Source of the DNA: Caprella mutica
Taxonomy: Eukaryota; Arthropoda; Malacostraca; Amphipoda; Caprellidae
NCBI GenBank assembly: GCA_947561585.1
Contig: CANNZV010000267.1
Span: 248,001 to 312,000, forward strand
DNA: 64,000 bases
Direction of reading: 5' to 3'
This document shows positions 12,901 to 19,016 of this stretch, piece by piece. Made by a program: the position numbers and the translations under genes. How positions within the stretch are numbered: position 1 is the first letter of the stretch; every line of letters starts with the position of its first letter. The notes below the pieces were generated by a model. It worked only from the letters and a program-made list of their open reading frames with translations. It searched no databases and had not been told where the DNA came from.

Positions 12901-15172
12901 AGCAGGACGCATTCAGCTAGAAATCATTGGTGGCACACCAGCATACAATCTTGCTTGGGAAACTAATGGTTCTGTTGAGAATGCAACGAACTTGACGGAC
13001 AACAATTTCACTATTCCTAACTTGTCGGCTGGTACCTACAGCGTGACCGTGACGGATGTAAATGGTTGTGAAACAATAGTAGCAACAGTTGTAGAACTAG
13101 ACTGCACGCCAGTTGATTGCGATGAGGTATTCAGTATGGACGTGATAAGTGTCTATACTGATGCAAATGATGAAGCAACAGCTTGTTTACCAACATTAGC
13201 AGATGATATTAGCAACTTCGATTTGTTCTTAGATGGTAATAACTACACCGCGCCATTGAGCACTTGTGATATGGATACCTTGATTTTCTATAGTTATGCA
13301 ATGTCATTCGGTCAAGGTAACTTCGGTCCATACGACGTAACGTGGGACGTAGAGAACAATACCTTCACAGGTGAGGTGCAAAACATGACTGACTTAACGG
13401 CTTGGATGAATACGAATGACCCTACTGGTAACTGGGAGTTAGATGCAGCTGCATTTGCAATTAAAGGTGGAGAAGATATGACGGCTTATGCGAACATTAA
13501 TTTGACGCACACAGCAACGGGTATCAACACCACTATGCAAATCAACTTCACGACAATACAAGGTGGACAAGGTATTGATGTTCAAGGACTTGGTACTCAT
13601 GAATTGATTGTGATTGACCCAGCCACGGATTGTGCTGATACATTGATTATCAATGTGTTAGAAACAGAAGAGGAAACAATTGCGACCACATCAGAAACAG
13701 TAGAATTTACGATTGGAAACACCGAAGATGTAACGAATATTTGTCCTGATTTGGACGAATTAGCTAGCGATATAGAAAGCGTGAATATCTGCAATGAGCC
13801 AACTAGCGGTATCATTACTATCGATGCTGATGCTTGTGCGACTTACACGCCATTCAGCAGTTTCACAGGTTTAGACGAATTCTGCATAGTCGTTTGTGAC
13901 AATACAGGCATCTGCGACACGACTTATGTCTTAATCAATGTAGAATGTCCAAACAACATCTTCGCAGACGAGGCAATTTACTTAGAAACAGCTAATTGTA
14001 ACTATCCGGCTGAATTCTGTACCGAGATTGCTATCCAAGAAATCTTGGAATACAATATCACCGACAATGGCGCCTCATACAATGGCAATATTACAGGCTG
14101 TAACTACCAAAGCTTAGTACGCTTCGGTTACTTTGCAGTACCTGGACAATGTGCAGCAGGACCATATACCGTTAGCTGGTCAGTCAATAATACCGCTTTT
14201 GATGGCGAATTTGACAATGTTTACCAATTAGTTGCCTTTATGAATGCAGCTGATTTGGGCGGCAACTGGAGTGTTGACCCATACACATTTAGTGTGATTG
14301 GTGGCGACTTGACGAATGATTACACGAGCTTGATTATCAATCACTTAGCTTCTGATTATACGACCGTGTTAGAACCAAACTTGGGTGTTCAGCCACAGCA
14401 TGCTGCTTTAGCATTAGCTGTTGGAACACACGAATTGACCTTCACGCACTATCTCAGTGGCTGTACAGAAAGCGTAACGGTATATGTGACTTGTCCTGCT
14501 CAAGAAGTAGAGACCACAACAGAGGTCATCACAGAAACCATCGTAGAAGGCGATACCGAGACTATTTGCTTAGATATTAGCGAATTGGCTGGCGTAATTG
14601 TAAGTATTGATGATGTTTGTTCAAGCAACAACGGAGAGCTTAGCACTTTCACTATCGAAGGCGACAATTGCTTAGCAATAACTGCAATCGAAGCAGGGCA
14701 GGAGAGTGCATGTATCGTGATTTGTGATGACCAAGGCGTATGTGATACTACAACTGTAGTCATCAATGTACAAGAGGGCGCATTACAAGCTGCACCAAAT
14801 GACGACCTAGTCATCATAGAACCAGTAACGACACCTCCAACTACTCCTGATGTTGATTTAGACGACCGTAATAATACGAACACAACTCGTGCCGATGACG
14901 TAATCGTTTACTCTGGCTTTTCGCCAAATGGAGACGGTATCAATGACTTCTTTATTATTGAAGGACTAGAAAACTATGCTGACCACCAATTGACTATTTT
15001 TAATCAATTTGGTAATGTTGTTTATCTATCAAATAACTACCAGAACAATTGGGACGGTACTTATAGAGGTGAAGCACTAGGGCAAGGGACTTACTTCTAT
15101 TTATTAGAAATCAATAGTAAGGCAGTAACTGGATACGTTCAAATGACGGGATATATTCAGCTAAAACGCTAA
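2..15172 (+). CDS. Giant T9SS type B cargo protein, adhesin-like, with SprB-like and Cys-rich repeats (5' end outside window)
   Basis: The frame is open from base 2, so the gene starts before the window; at least 5,056 residues are present. About 2-3450 holds 80-85 residue repeats with a YSIDGGTTWQ-type core. About 5530-9700 holds some 15 consecutive Cys-rich modules of about 93 residues ending in CDTTYINVTVLP. About 9715-13110 holds SprB-like repeats (WSNG ... GTYSVTVTD.NGC). A roughly 175-residue domain then occurs twice (about 13130-13660 and 13950-14500). The last 85 residues (SPNGDGINDFF ... WDGTYRGE ... GTYFYLLE) match the gliding-motility-associated C-terminal domain used for T9SS type B sorting. 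By family knowledge the protein is exported through the outer membrane and displayed or released, with a PorP/SprF partner. An adhesin role is inferred; no catalytic domain is visible. Internal DNA repeats suggest ongoing recombination. Confidence 0.9.
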   Translation: MTSVNWTPITDCGADDATITITATAGSGTLQYSIDGGTTWQAANTFTGLAAGTYNIQIQHTDGTCTVQGELVEMITPLPFVATATTTNPIECGTNSGTIIVTAEGESGLEYSIDNLNWQSSNQFLGLGSGNYTVYVRYEENTCTQTLTDNIITAPTAASFNGAGVTTTNPSNCDVLDGEIIVDATAGTIAGNTVAIQYSIDGFNWQASNTFSGLGAGTYNVFIRNMGGVCSVALATNPVILTTPDAGTITSVNWTPITDCGADDATITITATAGSGTLQYSIDGGTTWQAANTFTGLAAGTYNTQIQNTDGACTLIGEIVVVPAITAPVIATVETTNPSNCDDFDGTITVYANGNFGLEYSIDNGTTWQSSNVFSSLTAGAYDIIVRNDNNTCATVYALNSLTLETPMTATIDNVLFSNPTDCGLEDGSIVIEATEGTHPSGNNALEYSIDGFNWQTDFTFNNLPEGDYNVFVRNAADASCQIANAANPVALGAPNAPQITNVITTDITDCDAANGIITITAIGGQGVLQYSIDGGMTYQISNIFADLVAGNYNIVVSNENATCATTYPTVTITEPTPVTIDDVVFTHPSDCDEIDGTITVYASGASALEYSVNGGATWQTSNVFINLIANDYTIQVRNSGATCLTTALAEITLITPQAATINDVTSTQPTDCDTADGTITIDATAGTTANGAATIEYSIDGINWTIDNVFTDLTNGTYSIFVRNVGETCQTAYVNNSVELQAPNAPLIKDVVITHPTNCGNDDGTVTITVIDGQAPYQYGLYLDGAADTLWQAGNQFLGLAGGAYKVFVRNDDGSCLACFPSVELIAPVQPIIDNIVSTDPSDCGENDGTITVYATTYEGAAFSIDGGTTWQASNVFINVAAGDYQISVRNDDGTCVTNAATLTSINGLAAPVITDIQFSHPSDCDVQDGSIEIFANNAGEYSIDGFNWQTTGSFMGLNAGTYNIFVRNADGTCAVASINNPLELQAPDAPIIKDVVLTQPTDCGVNDGIVQITTTGGDGNLQYSIDGGTSFQSNPNFVDLAPGVYQVVVTNSDGSCMVMWPSVVLDQPELPTIADVITTAPTDCGESNGTLVVIASSGNALEYSIDGGTIWQSSNLFINLAGADYDVRVRNVQGNCETTYGLVTIDQPQAPSVLTPLANVSICSGNSAPISIEIDQNIIAYTINGSGAYLNDAIAGNTLTFDAYLNGSVSNFNVTLVGESGCDVVENFALFQTADPEANFDVVQPTCSNALVDIYFTGDASPGAVLNWELNGATIVYSSPASATEPAGAHIIMQWESSLGASINLEVNDGGCTDENVQTHLIHPPAADLDANVTDLTSCTNPNGAIDLQLTHNIPYDITYTFEWEGPNGFTANTEDIENLEEGTYYVTVVDFNLCKKTAQFNVVKPANLDLFDAVVVNSMGCNSARGAFSAIIAGGVAPYQFTLTRVGDGAAQIIDMNSTNDLEMSYEGLTPGIYNLQVSDASACGNIDYTTVVEETTGPAAAIANVVLPECLGSNGTFDIIVSSDESPFTYDLYYEGQLELVGGVIPNATVTTSLGNRPEGEYVVVITDANGCKNVIDFELICIDTRVDCVGILDLVQQPTNCEANDGSISLTNLPANATILWSNNNNTLMTADATQVGLATGEYRVTVSNDGCVSTMTYNLVAPQGPMITLDVTTDVTCPAGADGEVTFSVNGPSSYVYHITGGNGGNQLSVNMPVAGAQTVTQGGLSADDYYIVVVDQIVGCQSVMPFSITQSEELEIFVSPIPVSECYANDGRLEIEVLGATPPYTLTTDSGSYDWNAFNQFNSIEGLREGIISFTITDFNGCSDDVSIDFGAAPSCIDTIPLTINLNTSLDACLDDIFDLPGNVTSATVCHDDPATATINTNDNSSCISLTPNSQFAGFDTLCVVHCDDIIPNYCDTTIIIVTVLPTTDTIELILPQDTSEEICLDDTIWEFEEEVLTTEFCDAGNPTEAEGSLLTANCLTINTTETFTGEAQTICVVQCYEGTPTVCDTTYFDVTVLPPSDTITVYIPFDEDLTECLDADVLEYPADLQSVQFCDAGDEATVQGTTLTDDCVTLSPNPGFVGSADPICIVHCYDDAGQICDTTIIYPIVLPPTDTIDVLIPTGTDTELCLDNIVLEYPANVFSASFCDAGDEATVQGVNLDDNCVTLSPNDDFIGAIVDPICVVHCYDAAMEICDTTYINVTVLPAVDTVDIIIPANEPFELCLDAETLEYPGTLASTSFCNAGDANEAEATDITANCVTIDPNDDFVGEVAEVLCVVHCYQDGVCDTTYINVTVLPEPTIVDVLIPTGTDTELCLDNIALEYPANILSTSFCDAGDEATVQGVNLDDNCVTLSPNDDFIGAIVDPICVVHCYDAAMEICDTTYINVTVLPAVDTVDIIIPANEPFELCLDAETLEYPGTLASTSFCNAGDANEAEATDITANCVTIDPNDDFVGEVAEVLCVVHCYQDGVCDTTYINVTVLPEPIIVDVLIPTGTDTELCLDNIVLEYPANILSTSFCDAGNPDIVFGSDIDDNCVTLTPDDNFFGTTDDPICVVHCYDAAMEICDTTYINVTVLPAVDTVDIIIPANEPFELCLDAETLEYPGTLASTSFCNAGDANEAEATDITANCVTIDPNDDFVGEVAEVLCVVHCYQDGVCDTTYINVTVLPEPTIVDVLIPTGTDTELCLDNIALEYPANILSTSFCDAGDEATVQGVNLDDNCVTLSPNDDFIGAIVDPICVVHCYDAAMEICDTTYINVTVLPAVDTVDIIIPANEPFELCLDAETLEYPGTLASTSFCNAGDANEAEATDITANCVTIDPNDDFVGEVAEVLCVVHCYQDGVCDTTYINVTVLPEPIIVDVLIPTGTDTELCLDNIVLEYPANILSTSFCDAGNPDIVFGSDIDDNCVTLTPDDNFFGTTDDPICVVHCYDAAMEICDTTYINVTVLPAVDTVEVIIPYETDEIICLDENILQNGYDFVTTMWCNQGDENSVEAMQYFGNCLSVHGVNGFTGYSTELICIVHCYDNGICDTTYIDVTVLPPHDVIDIELPNDETTEICLDDLALEFPDNILSTSFCDAGNANEVAATDINGACITLDPATNYVGPADEICVIHCYDTAGEICDTTILNITILPPTDTIEVTILGGEPAQECIDFSLLQYPGVISSTSFCDAGNAATVMATALSENCVTLEPADGFDGTSNDLICVLTCYEDGVCDTTYIIVTVEPPVCELALVSVLNFDATCNENNGYATVNTIGGYGELTYQWSNGQTSQTATGLGFGGYDVTITDELDNCFVIGSAWIEAIEVTTTVAAEVLDEPTCGGANDGEIVLAINNFGTDYTLFQNGVAIGTNMTQTNVLVSSLVADDYTFDVLDEQGCTTSLSFTLNEGAITIETTDFTLQNVSCNGANDGSITSTDATIYTIENTGGQILGTTPVTNLAAGTYVMTANLGSCSTTRTVEITQPAPFTISSTIEDEGCQGNNGSISLIITGAQVPYNVAWSNGMTGASIDELTAASYGVTITDAADCEQIINNLIVNDDCNIPDPVTSTVEVTIPFETPTEFCLDETILEYPATPTMSTFCNLGSPMTVMGTSIIDNCITLDPGQGFSGTSTDQICVVHCYFNETEICDTTYVVVTVGTPVCDLQITNVIENDATCGQANGSAQVMTSGGEGILTYAWSNGLTTAAVNDIASGTYTLTITDQNNCEVIANVSISNSAAMTLTSTSDAATCEADNGTIDLTITGGTPNFAITWSGTAGGTMNNVTSNTPTISNLPAGSYNITVTDENGCMSVTTENVVAENGDNTANASVQNEPSCGGGNEGSIELTMTGSGTYSITQNGNLVTSTATSPYLVTGLNAGTYTFVLTDENACEASTTLTLNEITAAAITATDVSTVNVDCAGGNTGAILSNTGAEYSIYSGVNFIGNTPHMDLIAGNYTVVSMDGNCESMITVTITQPDALNVNSMVIAEECDNDAGAITLNVTGGMFPYTYAWNGTSATTNTAYNLSAGNYDVTVTDANNCNVILTAIQVSNDCPDPICNLALSSNTNDATCGENNGSAVLNVMGNIGNLTYDWSANVSTTNTATDLAPGTYSVTITDEVTGCVENTVVLINGTAAISANLVAFDETCDQEGYIQVEIIGGTPAYNLAWEANGSLENATNLTDNNFTIPNLSAGTYSVTVTDANGCETIVATVVELDCVEPVCNIAVTMNTNDATCGENNGSAVLNVIGNIGNLTYDWSANISTTNSATDLAPGTYGITITDQTTNCVENVVVNISSSADISANLVAFDATCDQAGRIQLEIIGGTPAYNLAWETNGSVENATNLTDNNFTIPNLSAGTYSVTVTDVNGCETIVATVVELDCTPVDCDEVFSMDVISVYTDANDEATACLPTLADDISNFDLFLDGNNYTAPLSTCDMDTLIFYSYAMSFGQGNFGPYDVTWDVENNTFTGEVQNMTDLTAWMNTNDPTGNWELDAAAFAIKGGEDMTAYANINLTHTATGINTTMQINFTTIQGGQGIDVQGLGTHELIVIDPATDCADTLIINVLETEEETIATTSETVEFTIGNTEDVTNICPDLDELASDIESVNICNEPTSGIITIDADACATYTPFSSFTGLDEFCIVVCDNTGICDTTYVLINVECPNNIFADEAIYLETANCNYPAEFCTEIAIQEILEYNITDNGASYNGNITGCNYQSLVRFGYFAVPGQCAAGPYTVSWSVNNTAFDGEFDNVYQLVAFMNAADLGGNWSVDPYTFSVIGGDLTNDYTSLIINHLASDYTTVLEPNLGVQPQHAALALAVGTHELTFTHYLSGCTESVTVYVTCPAQEVETTTEVITETIVEGDTETICLDISELAGVIVSIDDVCSSNNGELSTFTIEGDNCLAITAIEAGQESACIVICDDQGVCDTTTVVINVQEGALQAAPNDDLVIIEPVTTPPTTPDVDLDDRNNTNTTRADDVIVYSGFSPNGDGINDFFIIEGLENYADHQLTIFNQFGNVVYLSNNYQNNWDGTYRGEALGQGTYFYLLEINSKAVTGYVQMTGYIQLKR
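6372..8888 (+). repeat. 558-bp in-frame tandem array inside the giant gene
   Basis: The sequence tcgatgttctaattccaact starts at 6372, 6930, 7488, 8046 and 8604, a period of exactly 558 bp (186 codons, two Cys-rich modules). Units 2 and 4 share one variant and units 3 and 5 share another (AGNPDIVFGSD), so a higher-order 1,116-bp unit was duplicated: 6930-7772 corresponds to 8046-8888. The array is a likely site of copy-number change and of assembly error. Confidence 0.9.
12158..13092 (+). repeat. 492-bp direct repeat of SprB-like modules
   Basis: The block starting ACCAATGACGCAACTTG at 12158 recurs at 12650 (offset 492 bp) with few differences. Each block encodes two SprB-like modules, including the shared stretch NLTDNNFTIPNLSAGTYSVT. 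Confidence 0.8.
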
Positions 15173-15236
15173 ATATAGAATTAGGTAAATAGATATTAAA
15201 TCTATTACCGATAGCTAATAAATCCAATTGTTTTTA

Positions 15237-15277
15237 ACAGCGCGACTACAAAAAATATAGTAGTTGCGCTGTTTTTA
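15237..15277 (+). terminator. Rho-independent terminator of the giant gene
   Basis: The stem acagcgcgactac (15237-15249) pairs with gtagttgcgctgt (15260-15272) and is followed by a T run. It lies 65 bp after the stop codon. Confidence 0.85.
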
Positions 15278-15589
15278 TTCGACTTTTATTTCTGATTTTA
15301 GTGTAGGTGATACTTTAGTAGTGGAACAAAACTAAATTAAAAATAAGTTACTCAATAACGTCAATCTATTCTTCCTATTCCTTAAGGGGATTTGTAGAGA
15401 ATAATTTACCACCAGTAAGAAGATTTAAACAAAGAAAAAAAAACCCCTAAAATCGGTTAAATATTAGGATTTGAGACCAAACCGCCTCTCTCGTCTAAAG
15501 TCCAAATAACAACCTTAATTTTTTACAAAAATTCAAAATGTTTACCTCCTAAACAGCCTTGTGAAAATATTTAAGACAACTATTTTTTA

Positions 15590-15628
15590 TTGCATAAATG
15601 ACCATTCCTTAGATAGGCATTTATGCAA
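15590..15628. promoter_or_regulatory. 11-bp inverted repeat upstream of the LytTR gene
   Basis: ttgcataaatg (15590-15600) and catttatgcaa (15618-15628) form a perfect inverted repeat ending 51 bp before the LytTR start. A second small hairpin (caatag ... ctattg, about 15640-15657) follows. It could be an operator or an RNA structure; the rest of the 15278-15679 gap shows nothing I can identify. Confidence 0.45.
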
Positions 15629-15679
15629 ACCTGAAAAGCAATAGTTTCGCCTATTGTTTTTTGAACAATAACTTTAACC

Positions 15680-16027
15680 ATGGATAAGATAAATCAATTA
15701 GTACCAAATTGTGTCTTTCTAAAACGTAAAGATGCTTATGAAAAAGTAAACATTGCAGATATCCTTTGGATAGAAGCCTGTGGAAGCTCCCTAATGATTA
15801 TGACCAATGCAAATCGTAAATACCTATTATCTCTTAATCTCAAAAAATTTACCTCACAGATTACTCATGAAATGTTAGTGCGCGTGCATCGTTCCTATAT
15901 TGTAAATATGATGCAAGTCGAAGCAATTAGAGGGCGACAACTGATGATAAGTGGTAAATCCATTCCATTTAGTGATAGTTATGTGCCGCATATTGAGCAT
16001 TTATTGCCAGTCGTCAGAACGGCTTAA
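15680..16027 (+). CDS. LytTR DNA-binding domain protein, stand-alone
   Basis: The 115 residues are almost entirely one LytTR domain: a basic N-terminus, the strand motif ADILWIEACGSS, and the typical VRVHRSYIVN followed by a VEAIRGRQLMISG hairpin and a SDSY end. LytTR domains bind pairs of short direct repeats on one face of DNA, usually about two helical turns apart. There is no receiver, sensor or membrane domain, so its signal is unknown; it could be partnered by a distant kinase or act constitutively. The gene stands alone between two terminators. A 14-bp direct repeat of 21-bp period about 145 bp downstream of the stop is a candidate target. Domain call is firm, target is inferred. Confidence 0.88.
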   Translation: MDKINQLVPNCVFLKRKDAYEKVNIADILWIEACGSSLMIMTNANRKYLLSLNLKKFTSQITHEMLVRVHRSYIVNMMQVEAIRGRQLMISGKSIPFSDSYVPHIEHLLPVVRTA

Positions 16028-16080
16028 AATCCTATTTACTTGACGGATTACTTAGGCTAAAATGATAGATAAAATGTACA

Positions 16081-16120
16081 GAGTGCTTTGTCGTAAATTG
16101 CGACAAGGCACTCTTTTTTT
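16081..16120 (+). terminator. Terminator after the LytTR gene
   Basis: gagtgctttgtcg (16081-16093) pairs with cgacaaggcactc (16101-16113) with one G-U pair, followed by seven T. Confidence 0.88.
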
Positions 16121-16171
16121 GTGCTGTGGCGACCCTTTTTTTAGAAAAAAAAAGCTTTACCAAAAAGGCTT

Positions 16172-16206
16172 ACAAGAACAAATCACCCTTTCACAAGAAC
16201 AAATCA
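16172..16206 (+). promoter_or_regulatory. 14-bp direct repeat, 21-bp period; candidate LytTR operator
   Basis: acaagaacaaatca occurs at 16172-16185 and again, identical, at 16193-16206. The centre-to-centre distance of 21 bp (two helical turns) is the geometry typical of LytTR sites. It lies 134 bp before the small GG-peptide ORF and just after the LytTR gene. Binding is inferred, not shown. Confidence 0.5.
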
Positions 16207-16339
16207 GGGCTTTGTGAAACTAAGTTGTTGAAGCGATGGAGATGTCTTTGTTTTGTGGTATAATTAGTTGATAAGTAGCTGACAAACAGTAGCTTATGAA
16301 TTGAAATGAAAAATTAGTTAACCATTAAAGTAAAAGAAA

Positions 16340-16468
16340 ATGAAAAATCAATCGGTAAAAACAGCAACAACAAAAAATGTAAAAGACTTCCAAAAATTTG
16401 CTATCAAAGCAAAAGCACAGAAGGAAGTGAAAGGTGGGGTAATCATCGAAGATGCTGTGGTGATTTAA
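16340..16468 (+). CDS. Small 42-aa peptide with Gly-Gly motif (possible RiPP/bacteriocin-like precursor)
   Basis: This short ORF runs ATG to TAA and encodes 42 residues: a Lys-rich hydrophilic N-terminal part (residues 1-31), the motif KEVKGG ending at residue 33, and a short hydrophobic/acidic tail VIIEDAVVI. Bacteroidota genomes often encode short peptides whose leader ends in (K)xxKGG and is cleaved by a C39-type peptidase transporter. The layout resembles that, although the core would be only nine residues and no Cys, Ser or Thr is left in it to modify. No transporter, peptidase or modifying enzyme lies nearby. The ORF is preceded by an A-rich stretch and a direct repeat, and a good terminator follows at 16672. 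I do not know its function; it may also be an ordinary small protein. Confidence 0.55.
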   Translation: MKNQSVKTATTKNVKDFQKFAIKAKAQKEVKGGVIIEDAVVI

Positions 16469-16671
16469 CGACTAAGTTGTAACAAAAGAATTGTTTGTAG
16501 ATAAATAAATGCTTTAGAAGAAAAAATGTAAGTATCGACTAATGAACCGTAAAGCGGACGGGAAACTCAAAGCCCTCCAAATGACGGAGTTATTTTTTCG
16601 CTGCTGCTAAATTTCATATATAGAATTTTTATTTACAAGTAAGACTAAAACAAAATTGTTACCCATATTTG

Positions 16672-16708
16672 AAAGGATAGAAGATGAAATCTTCTATCCT
16701 TTTTTTTG
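16672..16708 (+). terminator. Terminator downstream of the small peptide gene
   Basis: aaggatagaaga (16673-16684) pairs with tcttctatcctt (16690-16701) around the loop tgaaa, followed by T residues to 16708. The 200 bp between the peptide stop and this hairpin shows no further convincing gene. Confidence 0.88.
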
Positions 16709-16723
16709 GTTTAGGAACGTTGA

Positions 16724-16863
16724 GTGTACTCCGAAAAGTCATTTAGATAGGATTGTACTGGATTTTATAATTTTTTAATGCGCTAATAATCAGTGTTTTA
16801 CAAATAAATTAATCCTGTGTAAGTCTATTAATTCTGTTTAATTTTACATTTCGGAGTGCACCC
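16724..16863 (+). repeat. MITE-like element, copy 1 (inverted copy at 56676-56824)
   Basis: The element of about 140 bp begins gtgtactccgaaaagt and ends in the imperfect inverse tttcggagtgcac. Nearly the same sequence lies in reverse orientation at 56676-56824. The terminal similarity extends outward to TTAGGAACG at both sites. It has no coding capacity. Confidence 0.8.
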
Positions 16864-16896
16864 ATCATTCCTTAGTCATACCGTTTGTGGCGTAAC

Positions 16897-18327
16897 CTAT
16901 AATTCATTGATTTCATTTAAGAGTGTTGATTTCATAAAAAAGGTAGGAGAAGCTTTTATTTTACTATGAAGAACTAATTTATGTTGAGCAATGTCTCTTT
17001 TATTCAGTTTGACACGAGCAATTCGTAATAATATTCGAGAATATTTTAGATAAAACTCTTTTTGATCATGCTCAAATTTTATACTTCTAGATATAAATTT
17101 ATAAAATGAATTGACTTGATAAACTAAGTTGTCAAAGCCATTTTCATCTATTTTGAAAGCAGCATAAGCAGCTCTAATACTCAATACTTTTGCTCTTAGT
17201 TTATATATTTCATTTGTGAATTGAACAGACTGTAAATGAATAATTGACTGTTGATAATCTTTTTTATTAAAATATAAGTAGGCTGTGACTAGATTGACTG
17301 CATTTTCTCGGACATGAGCAGCAAGATAAGGAGCATATGTCTTAATGAATTGTTCTGTATATTTAAATTCTCCAACGGAAGAGCTAATCAATGCTGCGTT
17401 TGTGAATGTCATTTCATTTAAGCTATTTTGGTCAAGTGCAATATCGTTTTTAAATGCAAATTGGTAAATATTACAACAAAGCACTTTGGCATTTAAGTCA
17501 CCTGTATTGCCTATTTTTATGCTAATATTAGCCATGGAAATAAAAATAGTACGCTGTTCTCTTTCCGAAAAAATAGTATAATGTGCTTTAAAATAATCAA
17601 AACAAATTTGTAAGGCATCAATGCTAGGCTGTTCGTAGCATTGAATGAGTTTATAATAGATTTGCACCAGAGAAGACTCTAGCTCAATAGGTAAAATACG
17701 GGACAACAAATCATCTAAACGCGCTTTTTGTAAAGCAGAATCACGTACTTTAGAGTGTGAAAATCCTTCAACAATAAACTTCAAATCCGTTAACTTACCC
17801 AGTTCTTTTACCCATTTTGCAGGTTTATCCATATAAGAAAATGTATTGTCAGTCTTTGTCGAAACCATACCAAATTGCTCATCATAAAGTATTAAAGCTT
17901 CCGATAATCCTGCTATACCATTGGTCGCTTTACGGCTTACTAATTTTTCTAAATTGTTCAATGCGTTTATATAATCAGCCGTCATCTTTCGAGCATGAAA
18001 AGCATTGGCGCGCGTCCGAGCATTTAGTTTGGGGTCATTTCTTAGTTCCATCTGCATCATGAAATCTTCCACTAATTTGGAGGCGCGATGCATCAAATTA
18101 GTAATTTTTTTCAGGTTGTAGTCCGTATCCGGCCAGACGGCAGCATGTATTGCCTCCTTAGTTAATTCAGGAGAACTAAAAGACGATTGAAAATGAGCAA
18201 GAAAACGAAAAAGGTGTATTAATTTGGGCGTTTGATTGAAAAAAGGAGATGCTACAAAGCGTTCTAAGTGGCGAAATTCACTAGAATTGAGCTTTTCTAA
18301 TAGGTAAAATAGACGAAATTTTTGCAT
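16897..18327 (-). CDS. Conserved-looking protein of unknown function (476 aa)
   Basis: I do not recognise a named family. The N-terminal region (MQKFRLFYLLEKLNSSEF, then RFVASPFFNQTPKLIHLFRFL) resembles a type of 450-550 residue Bacteroidota protein in which a helical N-terminal module precedes a long all-helical, TPR-like body. No signal peptide, membrane segment or catalytic motif is visible, so it is probably cytoplasmic. The frame can extend to a TTG at 18339, four codons upstream, but I prefer the ATG at 18327. The gene stands alone: the next minus-strand gene upstream ends with its own terminator at 18928-19001. No terminator was seen for this gene itself. Confidence 0.75.
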   Translation of the reverse strand: MQKFRLFYLLEKLNSSEFRHLERFVASPFFNQTPKLIHLFRFLAHFQSSFSSPELTKEAIHAAVWPDTDYNLKKITNLMHRASKLVEDFMMQMELRNDPKLNARTRANAFHARKMTADYINALNNLEKLVSRKATNGIAGLSEALILYDEQFGMVSTKTDNTFSYMDKPAKWVKELGKLTDLKFIVEGFSHSKVRDSALQKARLDDLLSRILPIELESSLVQIYYKLIQCYEQPSIDALQICFDYFKAHYTIFSEREQRTIFISMANISIKIGNTGDLNAKVLCCNIYQFAFKNDIALDQNSLNEMTFTNAALISSSVGEFKYTEQFIKTYAPYLAAHVRENAVNLVTAYLYFNKKDYQQSIIHLQSVQFTNEIYKLRAKVLSIRAAYAAFKIDENGFDNLVYQVNSFYKFISRSIKFEHDQKEFYLKYSRILLRIARVKLNKRDIAQHKLVLHSKIKASPTFFMKSTLLNEINEL

Positions 18328-18826
18328 TGATTTGGGCAAATGTATAAAAGTGGATATTTTTATTTTGTTGTAAGTAGTTGAAAATCAGTTATTTACTTAG
18401 TTTTAATCAGTTATTTTATGTAAAATTAATAAAAATAAGATGGGTAATTGCTAAAAAATGTCTAAAAATGTAAGTTTTTTTGCGTTTACCTTTGTGCTAT
18501 TATTAAAGGTTAATCACTTGAAATTTTATAATTTTGAGAACGGGTTTTTATTAAACTATTAAACTAATAAGCTAAATTCCATAATTTCAAGTAATCAATA
18601 AATTGTAATTGCTTATAAAACACCCTTAAGAAAGATTGCTTAAAATTTAACAATCTAACTTAAACACAAGGACTATTTTAAAATGAAAAGACTATAAGTT
18701 AACCCTTAGTCTGCGTCGAATGGATAACGTCGGCTAGTATCTTCAGATACAAATTTATCACTTAAATTTCTGCGCAGGGCGATCTTTCTTTAAAATATCC
18801 GAAACCATGTCTTTAAAAATTATCTA

Positions 18827-18843
18827 AAACGTTCCGAACGTTT
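18827..18843. promoter_or_regulatory. 17-bp palindrome
   Basis: aaacgttc-c-gaacgttt is a perfect 8-1-8 inverted repeat, a form typical of dimeric regulator sites. No promoter or gene is clearly attached to it. Confidence 0.35.
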
Positions 18844-18927
18844 GACACTTCCTCATATTGCTTAGGCTGTATTAGGGAATGCGCATTACACAGAGTTTTG
18901 TTTTGCGCATTTTTTTATGCTCCAAAC

Positions 18928-19001
18928 CCTGATTTTGTAAAGGATGAAAAAACAAGCCCGTCCAGATGGCCAACTTGTTGTTTCATCTACACGAAATCAG
19001 G
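18928..19001 (-). terminator. Long hairpin terminator of yggS
   Basis: cctgatttt pairs with gaaatcagg at the base, and ggatgaaaaaacaag with cttgttgtttcatc above it, giving a long imperfect hairpin that starts 15 bp beyond the yggS stop. The minus-strand transcript leaves it into an A/T-rich tract. Confidence 0.7.
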
Positions 19002-19016
19002 CTTGTTGCTTTATCT

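Larger units (their letters stand above)
18328..19016. other. Intergenic region, no gene recognised
   Basis: This stretch of almost 700 bp contains only AT-rich DNA, a 17-bp palindrome (18827-18843) and the terminator of the yggS gene (18928-19001). No tRNA fold or convincing ORF was seen. Confidence 0.6.

Noticed and set aside
16542..16610. 22-codon ORF between the GG peptide and its terminator
   Set aside because: Too short to support; its sequence shows no motif beyond a chance Cys-Cys end.
18700..18760. tRNA-like GC-containing stretch
   Set aside because: No cloverleaf with a T-loop or acceptor stem could be drawn.
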